A DNA stretch of 43,158 nt, from assembly GCA_022865705.1 (NCBI GenBank), contig JALHTG010000056.1, positions 1-43,158 on the forward strand. The letters are read 5' to 3'. Source of the DNA: Candidatus Bathyarchaeota archaeon. Its GTDB lineage: Archaea > Thermoproteota > Bathyarchaeia > 40CM-2-53-6 > JALHTG01. Both the position numbers and the translations under genes were made by a program. The notes beneath the pieces are model-generated. The model did not search any database. It was given only the letters and a program-made list of their open reading frames with translations, and was not told the origin of the DNA. Shown piece by piece: positions 13,836-23,307 of the stretch (position 1 is the stretch's first letter; each line of letters opens with the position of its first letter).

Positions 13836-15272
13836 GTGTCTGTTTTGGAAAACCCATACGCTGAGGTTGACAAGAAAGTTGTATCTGAGATCTACACTTC
13901 GTCTGAACCGCTGGACAACTTGAAAGTTCTCTGCGACGTCTATGGTAGCAGATTTCCCGGAACGAGCGGAGATCTAGGCTCTGTACAGTACATGGTTGAG
14001 AAGCTGAAGAGCTACGGGGTTGAGAACGCACACCACGAATCCTACACTATTCCCGGCTGGAAACGCGGCGCTGCCAAGCTGACCGCCGTCAGCCCCATGA
14101 GGAGAGAGATCGACTGCATCAGCCTTCCTCACAGCATCGCCGGCCAGGTCGAGGGGAAGCTTGTGTGGCTGGGGGATGGCGCCGTCGAGTCATACGAGAA
14201 GAGAAGGAATGAGATAGATGGCAACATCGTGATGGTGTCGAGCGCTAACCCGATCGGCATGAATAGGCCGCTTCACAGGAGCGAGAAGTTTCTGCGCAGT
14301 GTCCTTGCGGGAGCGAAGGGCTGGATATTCATGAACCAGTATCCGGCGTATGGCCCACAGACGGGAGCCATCAGCGCGATCATACCTTCGATAAGCGTTT
14401 CCTATGAGGATGGAATGTTTCTGGTGCGTACCTTGGAGAGAGAAGGCGTGCTCAGACTGAGGATCGAGACGACGGATAGGAACATGGATGTGACCACTTA
14501 CAATGTCATCGCCGACATTCCAGGCACGACCGACAGTAAGGAGTACGTGGTGGTCGGGAGCCACTACGACGGCCACGACATCAGCCAAGGCGCCGAGGAC
14601 CCTGCTTCTGGCGCCGTGGTTGTGATGGAGATAGCGAGGAACCTCCGGATGGTGAAAGAGAGGTTGAGGAGGCGTGTCAGGTGCATATGCTTCGGTGCAG
14701 AGGAGATAGGCCTTTACGGGAGCTATAACTACGTCGTCATGCACAAAGACGAGATGGACGACATCAGGTTCATGTTAAACCTGGACTCTGGCGGAAGCAA
14801 AGGCAAGAAGGGAGTGATCCTCCACGATTTTCCTGAGCTTGATCCCTTCGTTACCAAAGCAGCCTCAGAAATGAGAGCCGAACTGCCTACCTTCCAGAGG
14901 GTGAGCCCTTACAGCGACCACTGGCCCTTCTTCCTGAAGAGTGTTCCGTGTGGCAGCGGCGGAGACCCAGAGATGATAAGGACCAGCACGGGCCGTGGCT
15001 TCGGACACAGCATGTTCGATACAGTAGACAAGGTGGAACCGGAGTATCTGCGCCTCGCCGCGGCAAACTACACACGTCTCCTGTTCAGGATCGCCGACAC
15101 GGAGGACTGGAAGCCGCGCAGAAAGTCGCAGAACGAAATTCAGGAGTTCATTAAGAAGCAGGGATACGACCAGACCGTTCAACTCGCTGACAAGGTCAGG
15201 GAATACGTGAAGACTTGGAAAGAGATCCATCCAGAGACAAAGGACTGGCTGAACAGAAGATCCGACTGGTAA
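13836..15272 (+). CDS. M28-family zinc peptidase
   Basis: 478-residue M28 aminopeptidase-type protein with an inserted PA-like region (about residues 100-200). Metal and catalytic residues are in order: GSHYDGHD (His, Asp), GAEDPASGAV (bridging Asp), FGAEEIGLYGS (Glu-Glu), LNLDSGG (Asp) and RGFGHSMFDTVDKV (His). No signal peptide is seen, so it is probably cytoplasmic and acts on peptides or amino-acid conjugates. Start GTG 13836 fits the TATA spacing. A GC element (15274-15281) follows the stop by two bases, and a LUD gene follows on the same strand. Confidence 0.9.
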   Translation: MSVLENPYAEVDKKVVSEIYTSSEPLDNLKVLCDVYGSRFPGTSGDLGSVQYMVEKLKSYGVENAHHESYTIPGWKRGAAKLTAVSPMRREIDCISLPHSIAGQVEGKLVWLGDGAVESYEKRRNEIDGNIVMVSSANPIGMNRPLHRSEKFLRSVLAGAKGWIFMNQYPAYGPQTGAISAIIPSISVSYEDGMFLVRTLEREGVLRLRIETTDRNMDVTTYNVIADIPGTTDSKEYVVVGSHYDGHDISQGAEDPASGAVVVMEIARNLRMVKERLRRRVRCICFGAEEIGLYGSYNYVVMHKDEMDDIRFMLNLDSGGSKGKKGVILHDFPELDPFVTKAASEMRAELPTFQRVSPYSDHWPFFLKSVPCGSGGDPEMIRTSTGRGFGHSMFDTVDKVEPEYLRLAAANYTRLLFRIADTEDWKPRRKSQNEIQEFIKKQGYDQTVQLADKVREYVKTWKEIHPETKDWLNRRSDW

Positions 15273-15315
15273 TGCGCGCGCTAACTGTGCGAAAAGGGCC
15301 TTTCGCTTGCTGAAG

Positions 15316-16023
15316 ATGTCTTCGTCAAAGAATAATAGTCCTGCGATACTGCAACTATTGCGAAGGTCATTAGCTTTGGAGAAGGCAAGAGATTGGCATA
15401 CCGAGAAAACAGTTCAAACCGTAGTGTTGAACCTTAGGAAGAACGGCTTCACCGCCCTCTACGCTCCAACCAAGGAGGAAGCCGTCAAGAAGATCTTGGA
15501 CATGATTCCTAAGGATGCAAAGGTGGGGCTGGGCGGCTCTGTCACCTTGAGAGAGATCGAGCTTGTTAAAGCTCTTAGCGAGCGCGGAAACACATTGGCC
15601 GACCACTGGCGGCCAGGCATATCGAAGGAAGAAGCCAAACAAGCCAGACAGAGCCAACTCACTTCAGACATTTTCCTCGCCAGCACCAACGCCATAACCA
15701 TGGACGGAAAACTCCTCAACATAGACGGATCAGGGAACAGAGTCGCCGCCATGATCTACGGACCACCCAAGGTCATAGTCGTGGCAGGCGTGAACAAGAT
15801 CGTGAAAGATCTGGAAGAAGCGATGAAAAGAGTCAGAAACGTGGCGACCCCAATGAACGCCAACCGTCTGGGATCCAAGCCCCCATGCTCCCTCACAGGC
15901 ATCTGCACTGAAGACCAATGCGAACTCCCAGAACGCCTATGCCACATCATCACAATCCTAGAAAGGAGACCCAACGAAACCGACACGACCGTGGTGCTAG
16001 TAGGCGAGAGACTAGGATACTAG
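15316..16023 (+). CDS. LUD domain protein, second copy
   Basis: 235-residue LUD (LutC/YkgG-like) protein. Landmarks: [71 protein letters not shown] and a C-terminal cysteine set [16 protein letters not shown] that resembles the cluster in the paralogue at 601-1359. Pairwise likeness to that copy is moderate, so the duplication is old. Start ATG 15316 is preferred over the TTG at 15307. It is followed after 106 bases by a flavin reductase-like gene on the same strand; they may form a small redox unit, but no lactate enzyme is seen. Confidence 0.88.
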   Translation: MSSSKNNSPAILQLLRRSLALEKARDWHTEKTVQTVVLNLRKNGFTALYAPTKEEAVKKILDMIPKDAKVGLGGSVTLREIELVKALSERGNTLADHWRPGISKEEAKQARQSQLTSDIFLASTNAITMDGKLLNIDGSGNRVAAMIYGPPKVIVVAGVNKIVKDLEEAMKRVRNVATPMNANRLGSKPPCSLTGICTEDQCELPERLCHIITILERRPNETDTTVVLVGERLGY

Positions 16024-16129
16024 CATCCTCCCTTTTGGCGTGAAACCGAGAATGGACCCACTTTTCGACGTCGTGTTTATAGCACACGCTGAATCGGCAA
16101 CGCAAACAAATCATCAGGAGAGATGTGTT

Positions 16130-16693
16130 TTGAAAAAATCTCTAGGCGCAAGAACCATGCTCTACCCCACACCTGTTTCAGTTGTGGGAACATACGATAA
16201 GAACGGAAAACCGAACGTAGCCACCGCCGCTTGGGTGGGCATATGCTGCTCCAAACCTCCCTGCATCACAGTCTCTTTCAGGAAGGCCACATACACGCAC
16301 GGGAACATCGTGGAGCGAAAAGCTTTCACAATCAACGTCCCACCTGAGAAATACGTCAAGGAAACAGATTACATAGGAATCGCATCGGGAAGAGGAGTAG
16401 ACAAGTTCTCCACCGCAAAGCTGACCCCGGTCAAAAGTGACCTTGTGGACGCTCCATACGTGAAGGAGTTTCCCTTGGTCCTAGAGTGCAAGCTACGCCA
16501 CATCTTAGAACTTGGATTGCACACACAGTTCATCGGCGAAATAGTGGATGTTAAGGCTGATGAAGCCATACTTGAGAACGGGCTTCCTGACATGAAGAAA
16601 ATAAATCCAATCCTCTATGCTCCAGAAGTCCGCAGCTACTACAGTGTTGGTAGCTATCTTGGAAAGGCCCACTCACTAGGAAAGGAAATGTGA
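16130..16693 (+). CDS. Flavin reductase-like FMN-binding protein
   Basis: Flavin reductase (DIM6/NTAB) family member of about 187 residues: [48 protein letters not shown], then [22 protein letters not shown], and [12 protein letters not shown]...[12 protein letters not shown]. Members bind FMN and reduce it or pass electrons. Start is placed at TTG 16130, nine bases after GGAG (16117-16120), with a TATA-like TTTATA about 50 bases upstream; an in-frame ATG at 16040 would add 30 residues that do not resemble the family. Neighbours are redox enzymes as well. Confidence 0.82.
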   Translation: MKKSLGARTMLYPTPVSVVGTYDKNGKPNVATAAWVGICCSKPPCITVSFRKATYTHGNIVERKAFTINVPPEKYVKETDYIGIASGRGVDKFSTAKLTPVKSDLVDAPYVKEFPLVLECKLRHILELGLHTQFIGEIVDVKADEAILENGLPDMKKINPILYAPEVRSYYSVGSYLGKAHSLGKEM

Positions 16694-16851
16694 CCCAGCA
16701 GTTCCACTGTGCGGATCTTCCTTGTCAAAATGCATCATGAGACAGAAGCATGAGCTTTCCATTTTGAATCGATCCGCCTTCGTGATAGCGCGTCTCAATC
16801 AGAATGATTTTAGAGAAGAGAGAAAACTCAAGTCTAGATCCGTGATGTGTC

Positions 16852-17880
16852 ATGCGTCATAGAACTCTAGGGAGAACCGGGCTGAAAGTTTCAGAGGTGG
16901 GCTTCGGCGGAATCCCCATACAAACACTAAGCCATAGCGGGGCTGTGGCCGTAGTTCGAAGAGTCCTAGATGTCGGTGTCAATTTTCTTGACACGGCTCG
17001 AGCGTACACAACAAGCGAAGAGCGAATCGGAGACGCCATCAAAGGCCAAAGAAGCAAATGCATGATAGCAACCAAAACAGTAGCACGAACTGCTGAGGGC
17101 GTTGAGAGAGATCTCCAGAAAAGCCTCACTTTGCTCGGGACCTCAAATGTCGAATTGTACCAGCTACACAACGTAATGAGTGACGAGACGCTAAAGGAAG
17201 TCATGAAGCCCGGTGGAGCCCTAGACGCCTTCAAGAAGGCTCGGCGCGAAGGCAAGATCCAGTTCATTGGAATCACAAGTCATCGACCGAGCGTTCTCAT
17301 CCAAGCAATAAAGACCGGAGAATTCGACACAATAATGGTTCCGCTGAACTACGTGGAGCGCACACTTCTTCAAGAATTGATCCCGCTTGCAAACAAAACT
17401 GGCACCGGGTCAATCATAATGAAACCGCTCGGAGGAGGAGCCTTCACAAACGCAGAGGAAGCATTGAAATTCGTACTAAACCAGCCAGTATCGACAGTCA
17501 TACCGGGAGTTTGCTCCATCAAAGAAGTAGAACAGAACGCAGCAATCGGAACTGCCCCACTGACACTTGGCAAGGACGCGGAGAAGAGGCTAGAAGAACA
17601 AGCGAAGATTCTTGGCCAGACTTTCTGCAGAGCCTGCGACTACTGTCAACCCTGCCCCGAAGGCATACCAATATCAGCTCTCACCCGGGTCGACACCTTC
17701 ATCAAGCGAATGGGGTGGGAAAGCTGGTATTCAAGAAACAAAGAGGCACTGAAGAAGTATGAGAACTGTCAGGAATGCAGGCAGTGCGAATCAAAATGTC
17801 CATACCAGCTTCCAATACTAGAACTCATGGCAGAAAAGGTGACTTGGCTCCGCAAGCAGTACGGTTCCAGAATGACGTAG
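16852..17880 (+). CDS. Aldo/keto reductase with C-terminal Fe-S clusters
   Basis: 342-residue aldo/keto reductase fused to a ferredoxin-like tail. Catalytic tetrad: Asp in NFLDTARAY and Tyr after it, Lys in MIATKT, His in LYQLHN. The C-terminus holds two cysteine groups, CRACDYCQPCPEGI and CQECRQCESKCPYQLP, each fitting one [4Fe-4S] cluster, the layout of archaeal and clostridial ferredoxin-linked reductases. It therefore probably uses ferredoxin instead of NADPH (inference). Substrate unknown. The ATG at 16852 has no strong ribosome site. It stands alone in its orientation before the amidotransferase gene. Confidence 0.9.
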   Translation: MRHRTLGRTGLKVSEVGFGGIPIQTLSHSGAVAVVRRVLDVGVNFLDTARAYTTSEERIGDAIKGQRSKCMIATKTVARTAEGVERDLQKSLTLLGTSNVELYQLHNVMSDETLKEVMKPGGALDAFKKARREGKIQFIGITSHRPSVLIQAIKTGEFDTIMVPLNYVERTLLQELIPLANKTGTGSIIMKPLGGGAFTNAEEALKFVLNQPVSTVIPGVCSIKEVEQNAAIGTAPLTLGKDAEKRLEEQAKILGQTFCRACDYCQPCPEGIPISALTRVDTFIKRMGWESWYSRNKEALKKYENCQECRQCESKCPYQLPILELMAEKVTWLRKQYGSRMT

Positions 17881-18061
17881 GATCCGCCACACCACAGCCT
17901 ACCCCCACGATGCGCATGCCTGCATCATCAATAGTCAATCTTCGCAAGCCCTTTTCTTATCCAGAAGTCAACATTGCGCGAGCACATACTCTGGTGGAAC
18001 GAAGAGAATCTCTAATATGTATCATGACCGCTGATTGTCGAACACTGTGGGGTCTTGACCG

Positions 18062-18676
18062 TTGAAGATCCTTGTGCTCGATGACTATATGGATCACGCC
18101 AAATACGCTCCTTCGATGCAGAACCTGTGCGCTCAGATCGAGAAGAACTGTCTGGCAGAAACCGAGAGCATGATCCATGAAGATTTCGATCTTCTGTTCG
18201 TAAGAAGCAAGACACGCGAGTTCGATGCGATTATCATGAGTGGCTCTGAGGCTTTGTACAGTAAGCCTGAGGACAAGGCGAAGTTCTCGAAAGCAATCGA
18301 GGCGACAAAAGAGGTACAACTGCCGCTTCTTGGGATCTGCGGTGGCCACCAGTTGATCGGCATGGCGTATGGAGAGCAGGTCGTGAACATGGGCAAATCG
18401 ATCAAAGGCTACAGAGACGTGGAGATCATAGCTGACGATCCATTCTTTGACGACCTTCCAAGGGTCATCTCAGTGACGGAGTCGCACCAAGAAATGGTTG
18501 AACATGTTCCTACAGGTTTCGAACTCCTAGCCAACTCAGAAGACACACCGATCGAAGCCTTTCGGATTCCGCACCGAGTCCTGTACGGTGTTCAATTCCA
18601 CCCCGAAAGAAACGACAACGAACACCCAGCCGGAGCCACCGTACTTCGAAACTTCGGTCGACTAGTGAAACGATAA
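18062..18676 (+). CDS. Class I glutamine amidotransferase
   Basis: 204-residue class I (triad) amidotransferase domain. The catalytic Cys93 is in GICGGHQ and the His180/Glu182 pair in GVQFHPE, all in order and spaced as usual, so it should hydrolyse glutamine and pass ammonia to a partner. No synthase domain is attached and no obvious partner is adjacent; GMP synthase GATase subunits in archaea look similar, as do other stand-alone GATases, so the acceptor is open. Start TTG 18062 is used. Confidence 0.85.
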   Translation: MKILVLDDYMDHAKYAPSMQNLCAQIEKNCLAETESMIHEDFDLLFVRSKTREFDAIIMSGSEALYSKPEDKAKFSKAIEATKEVQLPLLGICGGHQLIGMAYGEQVVNMGKSIKGYRDVEIIADDPFFDDLPRVISVTESHQEMVEHVPTGFELLANSEDTPIEAFRIPHRVLYGVQFHPERNDNEHPAGATVLRNFGRLVKR

Positions 18677-18714
18677 CACCGTACGATTCAATGCAGTTAT
18701 GAGGCACATGAATC

Positions 18715-19182
18715 ATGGATAAGCTGAAACTTGTCACCTATTGCGGCCTTTACTGCGGACTGTGCGCCCAGCGCTGCCGCATTTCACGAGAGGCCAGTCG
18801 TTTAAAGGAATCAATGGTCAAGGAAGGCTACGAGTTCTGGGGAAAAGAGTTACCCGGATTCAAGGATTTCTGGACGTTCTTGACCGATCTCAGCAATCCT
18901 GGGAAATCTTGTCCCGGCTGTCGACAGGACGGTGGGCCGCCTTTCTGTTCGATCAGAAAGTGTGCCAAGAAGAACAAGCTCGATGTCTGCGTCTTCTGCA
19001 AGGAATACCCATGCAAACGATTGCTTGGAATCGCAAAAGGTTATCCAACTCTGATCGCAGATGGAAAGAGAATGAAGGAAATTGGAGTCGAGGCTTGGGT
19101 TCAGGAACAAGAGGAACGGTCGAAGACTGGATTTGCCTATGTTGATATTCGGTGCTATCCTTACGAGGTTCCTGAGGAATGA
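18715..19182 (+). CDS. DUF3795-type cysteine-rich protein
   Basis: 155 residues with cysteine groups CGLYCGLCAQRC near the start, CPGCRQDGGPPFCSIRKCAKK in the middle and CVFCKEYPCKR after it, the DUF3795 pattern. The cysteines could hold metal or an Fe-S cluster. Function is unknown. It is followed nine bases after the stop by a GC element (19192-19200) and then by an ABC exporter operon in the same direction. Confidence 0.8.
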   Translation: MDKLKLVTYCGLYCGLCAQRCRISREASRLKESMVKEGYEFWGKELPGFKDFWTFLTDLSNPGKSCPGCRQDGGPPFCSIRKCAKKNKLDVCVFCKEYPCKRLLGIAKGYPTLIADGKRMKEIGVEAWVQEQEERSKTGFAYVDIRCYPYEVPEE

Positions 19183-19224
19183 GAGCCTTAGGCGCGCGCT
19201 ACAGTCAGTAGGTAAGCCATTGTC

Positions 19225-20169
19225 ATGTTCAATATTGAAACGGAAGGTTTGACGAAGAGATTCGGATCCGTAACTGCAGTTGATCATCTGACTTTCAAAG
19301 TTGGTGAAGGTGAGATTCTTGGACTTCTCGGTCCAAACGGTGCTGGCAAGACAACAACAGTCCGAATGCTGGCATGTCTAATTTCTCCTTCAAAGGGCTC
19401 CGCTAGAGTGGGCGGATACGACATAGCTGAGGAATCGATGAAAGTCAGAGGAGTGGTTGGAATACTAACCGAAAACCCCAGCCTCTACGAAAGGCTAACC
19501 GTGTATGAGAACATGGATTTCTTCGCAGAAGCCTACGGCCTCTCTGATGTTCAAGAAAGGCGAGATCGGTTCAGGGATCTGCTTGATTTTTTTCAGTTGT
19601 GGGATCGGAGAAACGACAAGGTGGGTAAGTTCTCAAAAGGAATGAAACAGAAGCTTGCGATTGCTCGAACACTAGTTCACAAACCGCCTGTCCTATTGTT
19701 GGACGAGCCTACTGCTGGCCTTGACCCAGAATCCGCAAACGGAATAAGAAATCTAATCGCAAACCTAAGCCAGCGAGAAAATCACACCGTCCTGCTTTGC
19801 ACACATCACCTAGAGGATGCCGAAAGATTGTGCAATAGAGTCATGATCATTAATAGAGGCAGTTACGTGGTCGCGGGAACTCCTGAAGAACTTCAGGACA
19901 GAATCGCAGGCAAACCAACTCTTCAAGTCAAATTGAAGAGACTGGATCAGTCGATAGTTCGTGCGGTCAAAGACATCGAACAGGTCAGAGAAGTAAGTGC
20001 AGATGACGTTGCAGGCAGCCTGTTGATAACGGTTGATGATTTGGTGGGATCTACTCCTGAAATAGTCAGAAAAATCGTTCATGCCGGGGGCATGGTGCTC
20101 GCCGTCAATACGCTTCGACCATCGCTAGAGGAAGCCTACCTGAAACTGGTTAGGGAGGAGTCTTCATGA
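19225..20169 (+). CDS. ABC exporter ATP-binding protein
   Basis: 314-residue ATPase of a CcmA/NatA-type ABC exporter. Walker A GPNGAGKTTT (near residue 36), Q-loop around TENPSLYERL, signature FSKGMKQK, Walker B LLLDEPTAGLDPES and H-loop LLCTHHLEDAERL are all intact. The C-terminal extension after residue 230 is the usual family tail. It pairs with the permease whose ATG overlaps its stop by four bases, so the two are translated together. Cargo is unknown; this family commonly exports antibiotics, lipids or ions. Confidence 0.93.
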   Translation: MFNIETEGLTKRFGSVTAVDHLTFKVGEGEILGLLGPNGAGKTTTVRMLACLISPSKGSARVGGYDIAEESMKVRGVVGILTENPSLYERLTVYENMDFFAEAYGLSDVQERRDRFRDLLDFFQLWDRRNDKVGKFSKGMKQKLAIARTLVHKPPVLLLDEPTAGLDPESANGIRNLIANLSQRENHTVLLCTHHLEDAERLCNRVMIINRGSYVVAGTPEELQDRIAGKPTLQVKLKRLDQSIVRAVKDIEQVREVSADDVAGSLLITVDDLVGSTPEIVRKIVHAGGMVLAVNTLRPSLEEAYLKLVREESS

Positions 20170-20990
20170 GAATGCGGGCGGCCATGCTAGTCTTCAGAAA
20201 AGATTGGCGTGAGATCAGAAGAAACTGGCAGATCCTTCTCCCGATAGTGGCAGTACCTATCCTGATATCGGTTGTACTTCCAACTATCATCATCGTAACC
20301 CCTAGTTTATCGTCAATATCTGGGCCGCCTTTGGAGGACTCGACATCAATGATGAGGAATCTTCCAAGCCAAGTGAGAGAAGAGCTTGTGGGGATGAACG
20401 CCTGGCAGGCCCTGGTCTACGTCATGTCACTCTATTTCTTCGCGCCATTCTTTCTAATCATTCCTCTGATGGCTTCAAGCGTGATCGCATCAGACAGTTT
20501 CGCTGGAGAGAAGGAGAGAAAGACAATTGAAGCCCTCTTGGCGACTCCCCTGTCTGACAGCGAGCTACTACTAGGAAAAATGCTAGTATCATTCGTTCTA
20601 TCCATGATAGTGACCTGGGTCTCATTCACAGTCTATTCCATTATCATAGATCTTTTTTCGTCTCCTCTCTTTGGCGGCCGACTGTTGCTTCCCAACTTGG
20701 TTTGGACTTTGTTGATCTTTGGGGTTGCTCCAACGATAGCTCTTGCAGGCATAGGATTAACAGTGATGATCTCGGCCAGAGTCAAGGGGTTCAGGGAGGC
20801 GCAGCAGATCAGCGCGATTCTGCTAATACCCATATTAATGCTTGTGCTCGGGCAGGTTTCTGGAGCAATCGTCTTTGGACCTATAGTAGTCAGTGTACTA
20901 ATCGGAGTCTTTGTTGTGGTCGACCTCCTCGTCTTCTACTTTGCTGTAAAAATATTCAAGAGAGAGGAACTCTTGTCGAGACTACCATAG
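20166..20990 (+). CDS. ABC-2 type exporter permease
   Basis: 274-residue membrane protein of the ABC-2 type. One N-terminal helix (LLPIVAVPILISVVLPTIIIV) is followed by an extracytoplasmic stretch and about five further helices; the conserved ASDSFAGEKERKTIEALLATPLSDSELLLGK segment marks the NatB/YhaP-like permeases. It is coupled to the ATPase by a four-base overlap. A GC element (20998-21004) lies eight bases after the stop. Confidence 0.9.
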   Translation: MRMRAAMLVFRKDWREIRRNWQILLPIVAVPILISVVLPTIIIVTPSLSSISGPPLEDSTSMMRNLPSQVREELVGMNAWQALVYVMSLYFFAPFFLIIPLMASSVIASDSFAGEKERKTIEALLATPLSDSELLLGKMLVSFVLSMIVTWVSFTVYSIIIDLFSSPLFGGRLLLPNLVWTLLIFGVAPTIALAGIGLTVMISARVKGFREAQQISAILLIPILMLVLGQVSGAIVFGPIVVSVLIGVFVVVDLLVFYFAVKIFKREELLSRLP

Positions 20991-21079
20991 AAAGGGAGCG
21001 CGCGAGATATCTTATACATAGAATTCGCAGTGCAAGTGTCACCAAGAAGCTGAGGAATCGGTTTGCTGGTTTGAGAAGA

Positions 21080-21664
21080 ATGACTCAGGATACAGTAATG
21101 AGGTTGGCTACAAGGAGGAAGACGACGCGGGTGTTTGCTTCGACACCTATCAATTTGGAAGATGTTCTTCACTGCATCGGAGTCGCAGTTCAGGCTCCGT
21201 CTGGAGCGAATAAGCAACCGTGGCAGTTCATGGTAATTGATGATGCAAGGGTCAAAGAGAAGCTTCGCGCGAAATGCGAAGAGCAAGAAAAACGTTTTCA
21301 TGAGACTGCCGGAACGAGCTTTAAACAATGGCTTGAATCAAAGAGGATCACCTGGCGCAAACCCTTCTTAACAGAAGCGCCGGTGCTGTTGGCAGTGTTC
21401 TCCAATCAAGCCATGCCGTACGCTACGGAAAGCACTTGGCTTGCGATAGGCTACTTTCTACTCGCTCTGGAAGAAAAATCTCTATCGACAATGACGTATA
21501 CACCATCATACCCAGAGAAGGTTCGAGCTGCTTTGGATGTCGATGAGCCATACAAACTTGAGACAATATTCCCTATAGGGTTCTCAGCAGACTCCAGCCC
21601 AAAGGCTCATAGGCACCCGGCAGAGTCGTTCATCCACAAGAACGTATGGAAGACAAAGAGTTGA
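21080..21664 (+). CDS. Nitroreductase-family flavoprotein
   Basis: 194-residue nitroreductase-fold FMN protein. Family segments: RRKTTRVFASTPINLEDVLHCIGVAVQAPSGANKQPWQFMVIDD (FMN phosphate and N-terminal dimer arm), ATESTWLAIGYFLLALEEKSLSTMTYTPSYPEKVRAAL and PIGFSA. Uses NAD(P)H to reduce nitro or enal compounds; natural substrate unknown. The frame is open upstream into the permease, but ATG 21080 fits the family start. A variant GC element (ACGCGCACGCT) begins at its stop codon. Confidence 0.85.
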   Translation: MTQDTVMRLATRRKTTRVFASTPINLEDVLHCIGVAVQAPSGANKQPWQFMVIDDARVKEKLRAKCEEQEKRFHETAGTSFKQWLESKRITWRKPFLTEAPVLLAVFSNQAMPYATESTWLAIGYFLLALEEKSLSTMTYTPSYPEKVRAALDVDEPYKLETIFPIGFSADSSPKAHRHPAESFIHKNVWKTKS

Positions 21665-21719
21665 CGCGCACGCTAGTGATGTGTAGGATGAAAGTAGACG
21701 TTTCTCGAGGAAGCTAGGG

Positions 21720-22115
21720 ATGTTCACGTTTTGGCATTTCCTGTTCACTCTAATACTGGCTGTCGGTCTAGTTTTCTGGTTGAATCTGAATCCCTCTCAC
21801 ATCTTTCTACCTGTGATCGTTTTCGCAGGTTTGATGCCCGACGTAGATCATCTTCTCTGCTGGGACCCAGTTTTTCTCAGTAGGATATTCCCAGCGCGAT
21901 GGTGGGGCCAAGGACTAGCTTGGATGCCCCGCATAGATCTTGCAGTCTCAGCTCTCCCACTTCATCTATGGATGTGGCCTTCGGTGCTTGTCCTCGCCGC
22001 AGGAATTCTTGTGAAGAGATATCCTTCGAAAATGCTGCTTGCAAAGGCTCTCTTCTCCTTAGCCATCGGATGGGGATGCCACCTGGCCATGGACGGTGTC
22101 TTAGTTATCATCTAA
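21720..22115 (+). CDS. DUF457/YdjM-like membrane hydrolase
   Basis: 131-residue membrane protein. Histidine 6 in the first helix, the acidic/His motif MPDVDHLL near residue 40, and the C-terminal GCHLAMDGV are the spaced metal ligands of the DUF457 (YdjM, LexA-regulated) membrane-bound hydrolase family. About four helices. Enzyme reaction is not known. It is single, between a nitroreductase and an LLM oxidoreductase gene. Confidence 0.7.
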   Translation: MFTFWHFLFTLILAVGLVFWLNLNPSHIFLPVIVFAGLMPDVDHLLCWDPVFLSRIFPARWWGQGLAWMPRIDLAVSALPLHLWMWPSVLVLAAGILVKRYPSKMLLAKALFSLAIGWGCHLAMDGVLVII

Positions 22116-22218
22116 ACGCACGGGCGTACACGTCATGATCTTTTGTACTCGAATGGCAGATCACGTAAATGCAACGAGCCCTCGTATTCACCGCTCTGAA
22201 GAACAAGAGGAATAGACA

Positions 22219-23154
22219 ATGGTTGACGTCAGGTATGGCATTTTCCCAGATGTGAGACGTGGCTGGGAAGTGACAAGGCTAGCTGTTCAAGAGGCGGAGA
22301 AACTTGGCTACGAGTCCATCTGGCTAGCTGATCACCTGATGGGCGAACGACCCCTCCTCGAATCATGGACAACTCTCTCAGCCCTCTCAAGCCTAACAAC
22401 CAGAATCAGGCTCGGAACAATGGTCCTCTGCAACTCATTCAGAAATCCTGCGATACTCGCCAAGATGGCAGCAACCCTCGACAACGTTTCCGAAGGTAGA
22501 GTGGAGCTGGGCATTGGCGCGGGCTGGAAAGAAGATGAGTACGTTGGATATGGATACGAGTTCCCAAATCCAGCCACAAGGATCCGCCAGCTGAACGAAG
22601 CCCTAATCATAATCGACAAACTGTGGACTGAAAGCCCGGCAAGCTATGAAGGCAAACACTTCAAGATTCAGCAGGCGTATTGCGAGCCCAAACCGATCCA
22701 GAAGCCACGAATCCCCATAACCGTAGGAGGAACTGGCGAACAACTGATGCTCAGACTCGTGGCCAGACATGCTGACCGATCGAACTGGTGGGTCGGTTCC
22801 AAAGAACTGTTCGGAAGAAGGGTCCAGATCTTGGACGAATACTGCAGAAAACTCAGGAAACGCCCTAAGATCGAGAAATCCGCGACAGCGCTCCTAAACA
22901 TATCCGAGACCCAAGAGCAACTGACCAGAAACTTGGAACAGTTCTACCGAGCTGAAAAATCCGACAGACCATTCGACGAATGGCGAAAAGAAGTTTCAAG
23001 CAGAATGATCTCGGGGACTCCGGACGAGTGCATCGACCAGTTGCGCACTTACATTGATCTAGGGGTGACCTACTTCATGATCAGGCCGATAGATCTGCCG
23101 AAGACCGAAGGCATCAACCTCTTCGCAAACGAGATCAAAAGCGGGAGAATCTAG
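22219..23154 (+). CDS. LLM-class F420-dependent oxidoreductase
   Basis: 311-residue luciferase-like (LLM) TIM-barrel enzyme. DVRRGWEVTRLAVQEAEKLGYESIWLADHLMG, TRIRLGTMVLCNSFRNPAILAKMAATLDNVSEGRVELGIGAGWKEDEY and PRIPITVGGTGEQL are diagnostic, and the GAGWKEDEY motif is typical of the F420-using subgroup. In archaea that make F420 these act as oxidoreductases of unknown substrate. Start ATG 22219 has GAGG nearby (AAGAGGAATAGACA). Confidence 0.9.
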   Translation: MVDVRYGIFPDVRRGWEVTRLAVQEAEKLGYESIWLADHLMGERPLLESWTTLSALSSLTTRIRLGTMVLCNSFRNPAILAKMAATLDNVSEGRVELGIGAGWKEDEYVGYGYEFPNPATRIRQLNEALIIIDKLWTESPASYEGKHFKIQQAYCEPKPIQKPRIPITVGGTGEQLMLRLVARHADRSNWWVGSKELFGRRVQILDEYCRKLRKRPKIEKSATALLNISETQEQLTRNLEQFYRAEKSDRPFDEWRKEVSSRMISGTPDECIDQLRTYIDLGVTYFMIRPIDLPKTEGINLFANEIKSGRI

Positions 23155-23307
23155 GACGAGTCAGATGTGCAGTCGTAGTGCGTGTTAGAAAACACAAGAC
23201 TGCCCGGAAGGCATGAAAATACCTATGGGGGCTGTGGCCCACCCACCGACCAAGGAGTCAGAGTCTGGGGAACATTTGGTACCTGGCTTCAGAACGGTTT
23301 GCATTTC

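Noticed and set aside
17775-18065. Forward frame of 96 residues across the end of the aldo/keto reductase
   Set aside because: Its first part is out of frame within the reductase and its remainder is low in recognisable pattern; treated as a shadow.
20702-21079. Extended N-terminus of the nitroreductase
   Set aside because: It overlaps the ABC permease in another frame; the flavoprotein part begins near 21080.
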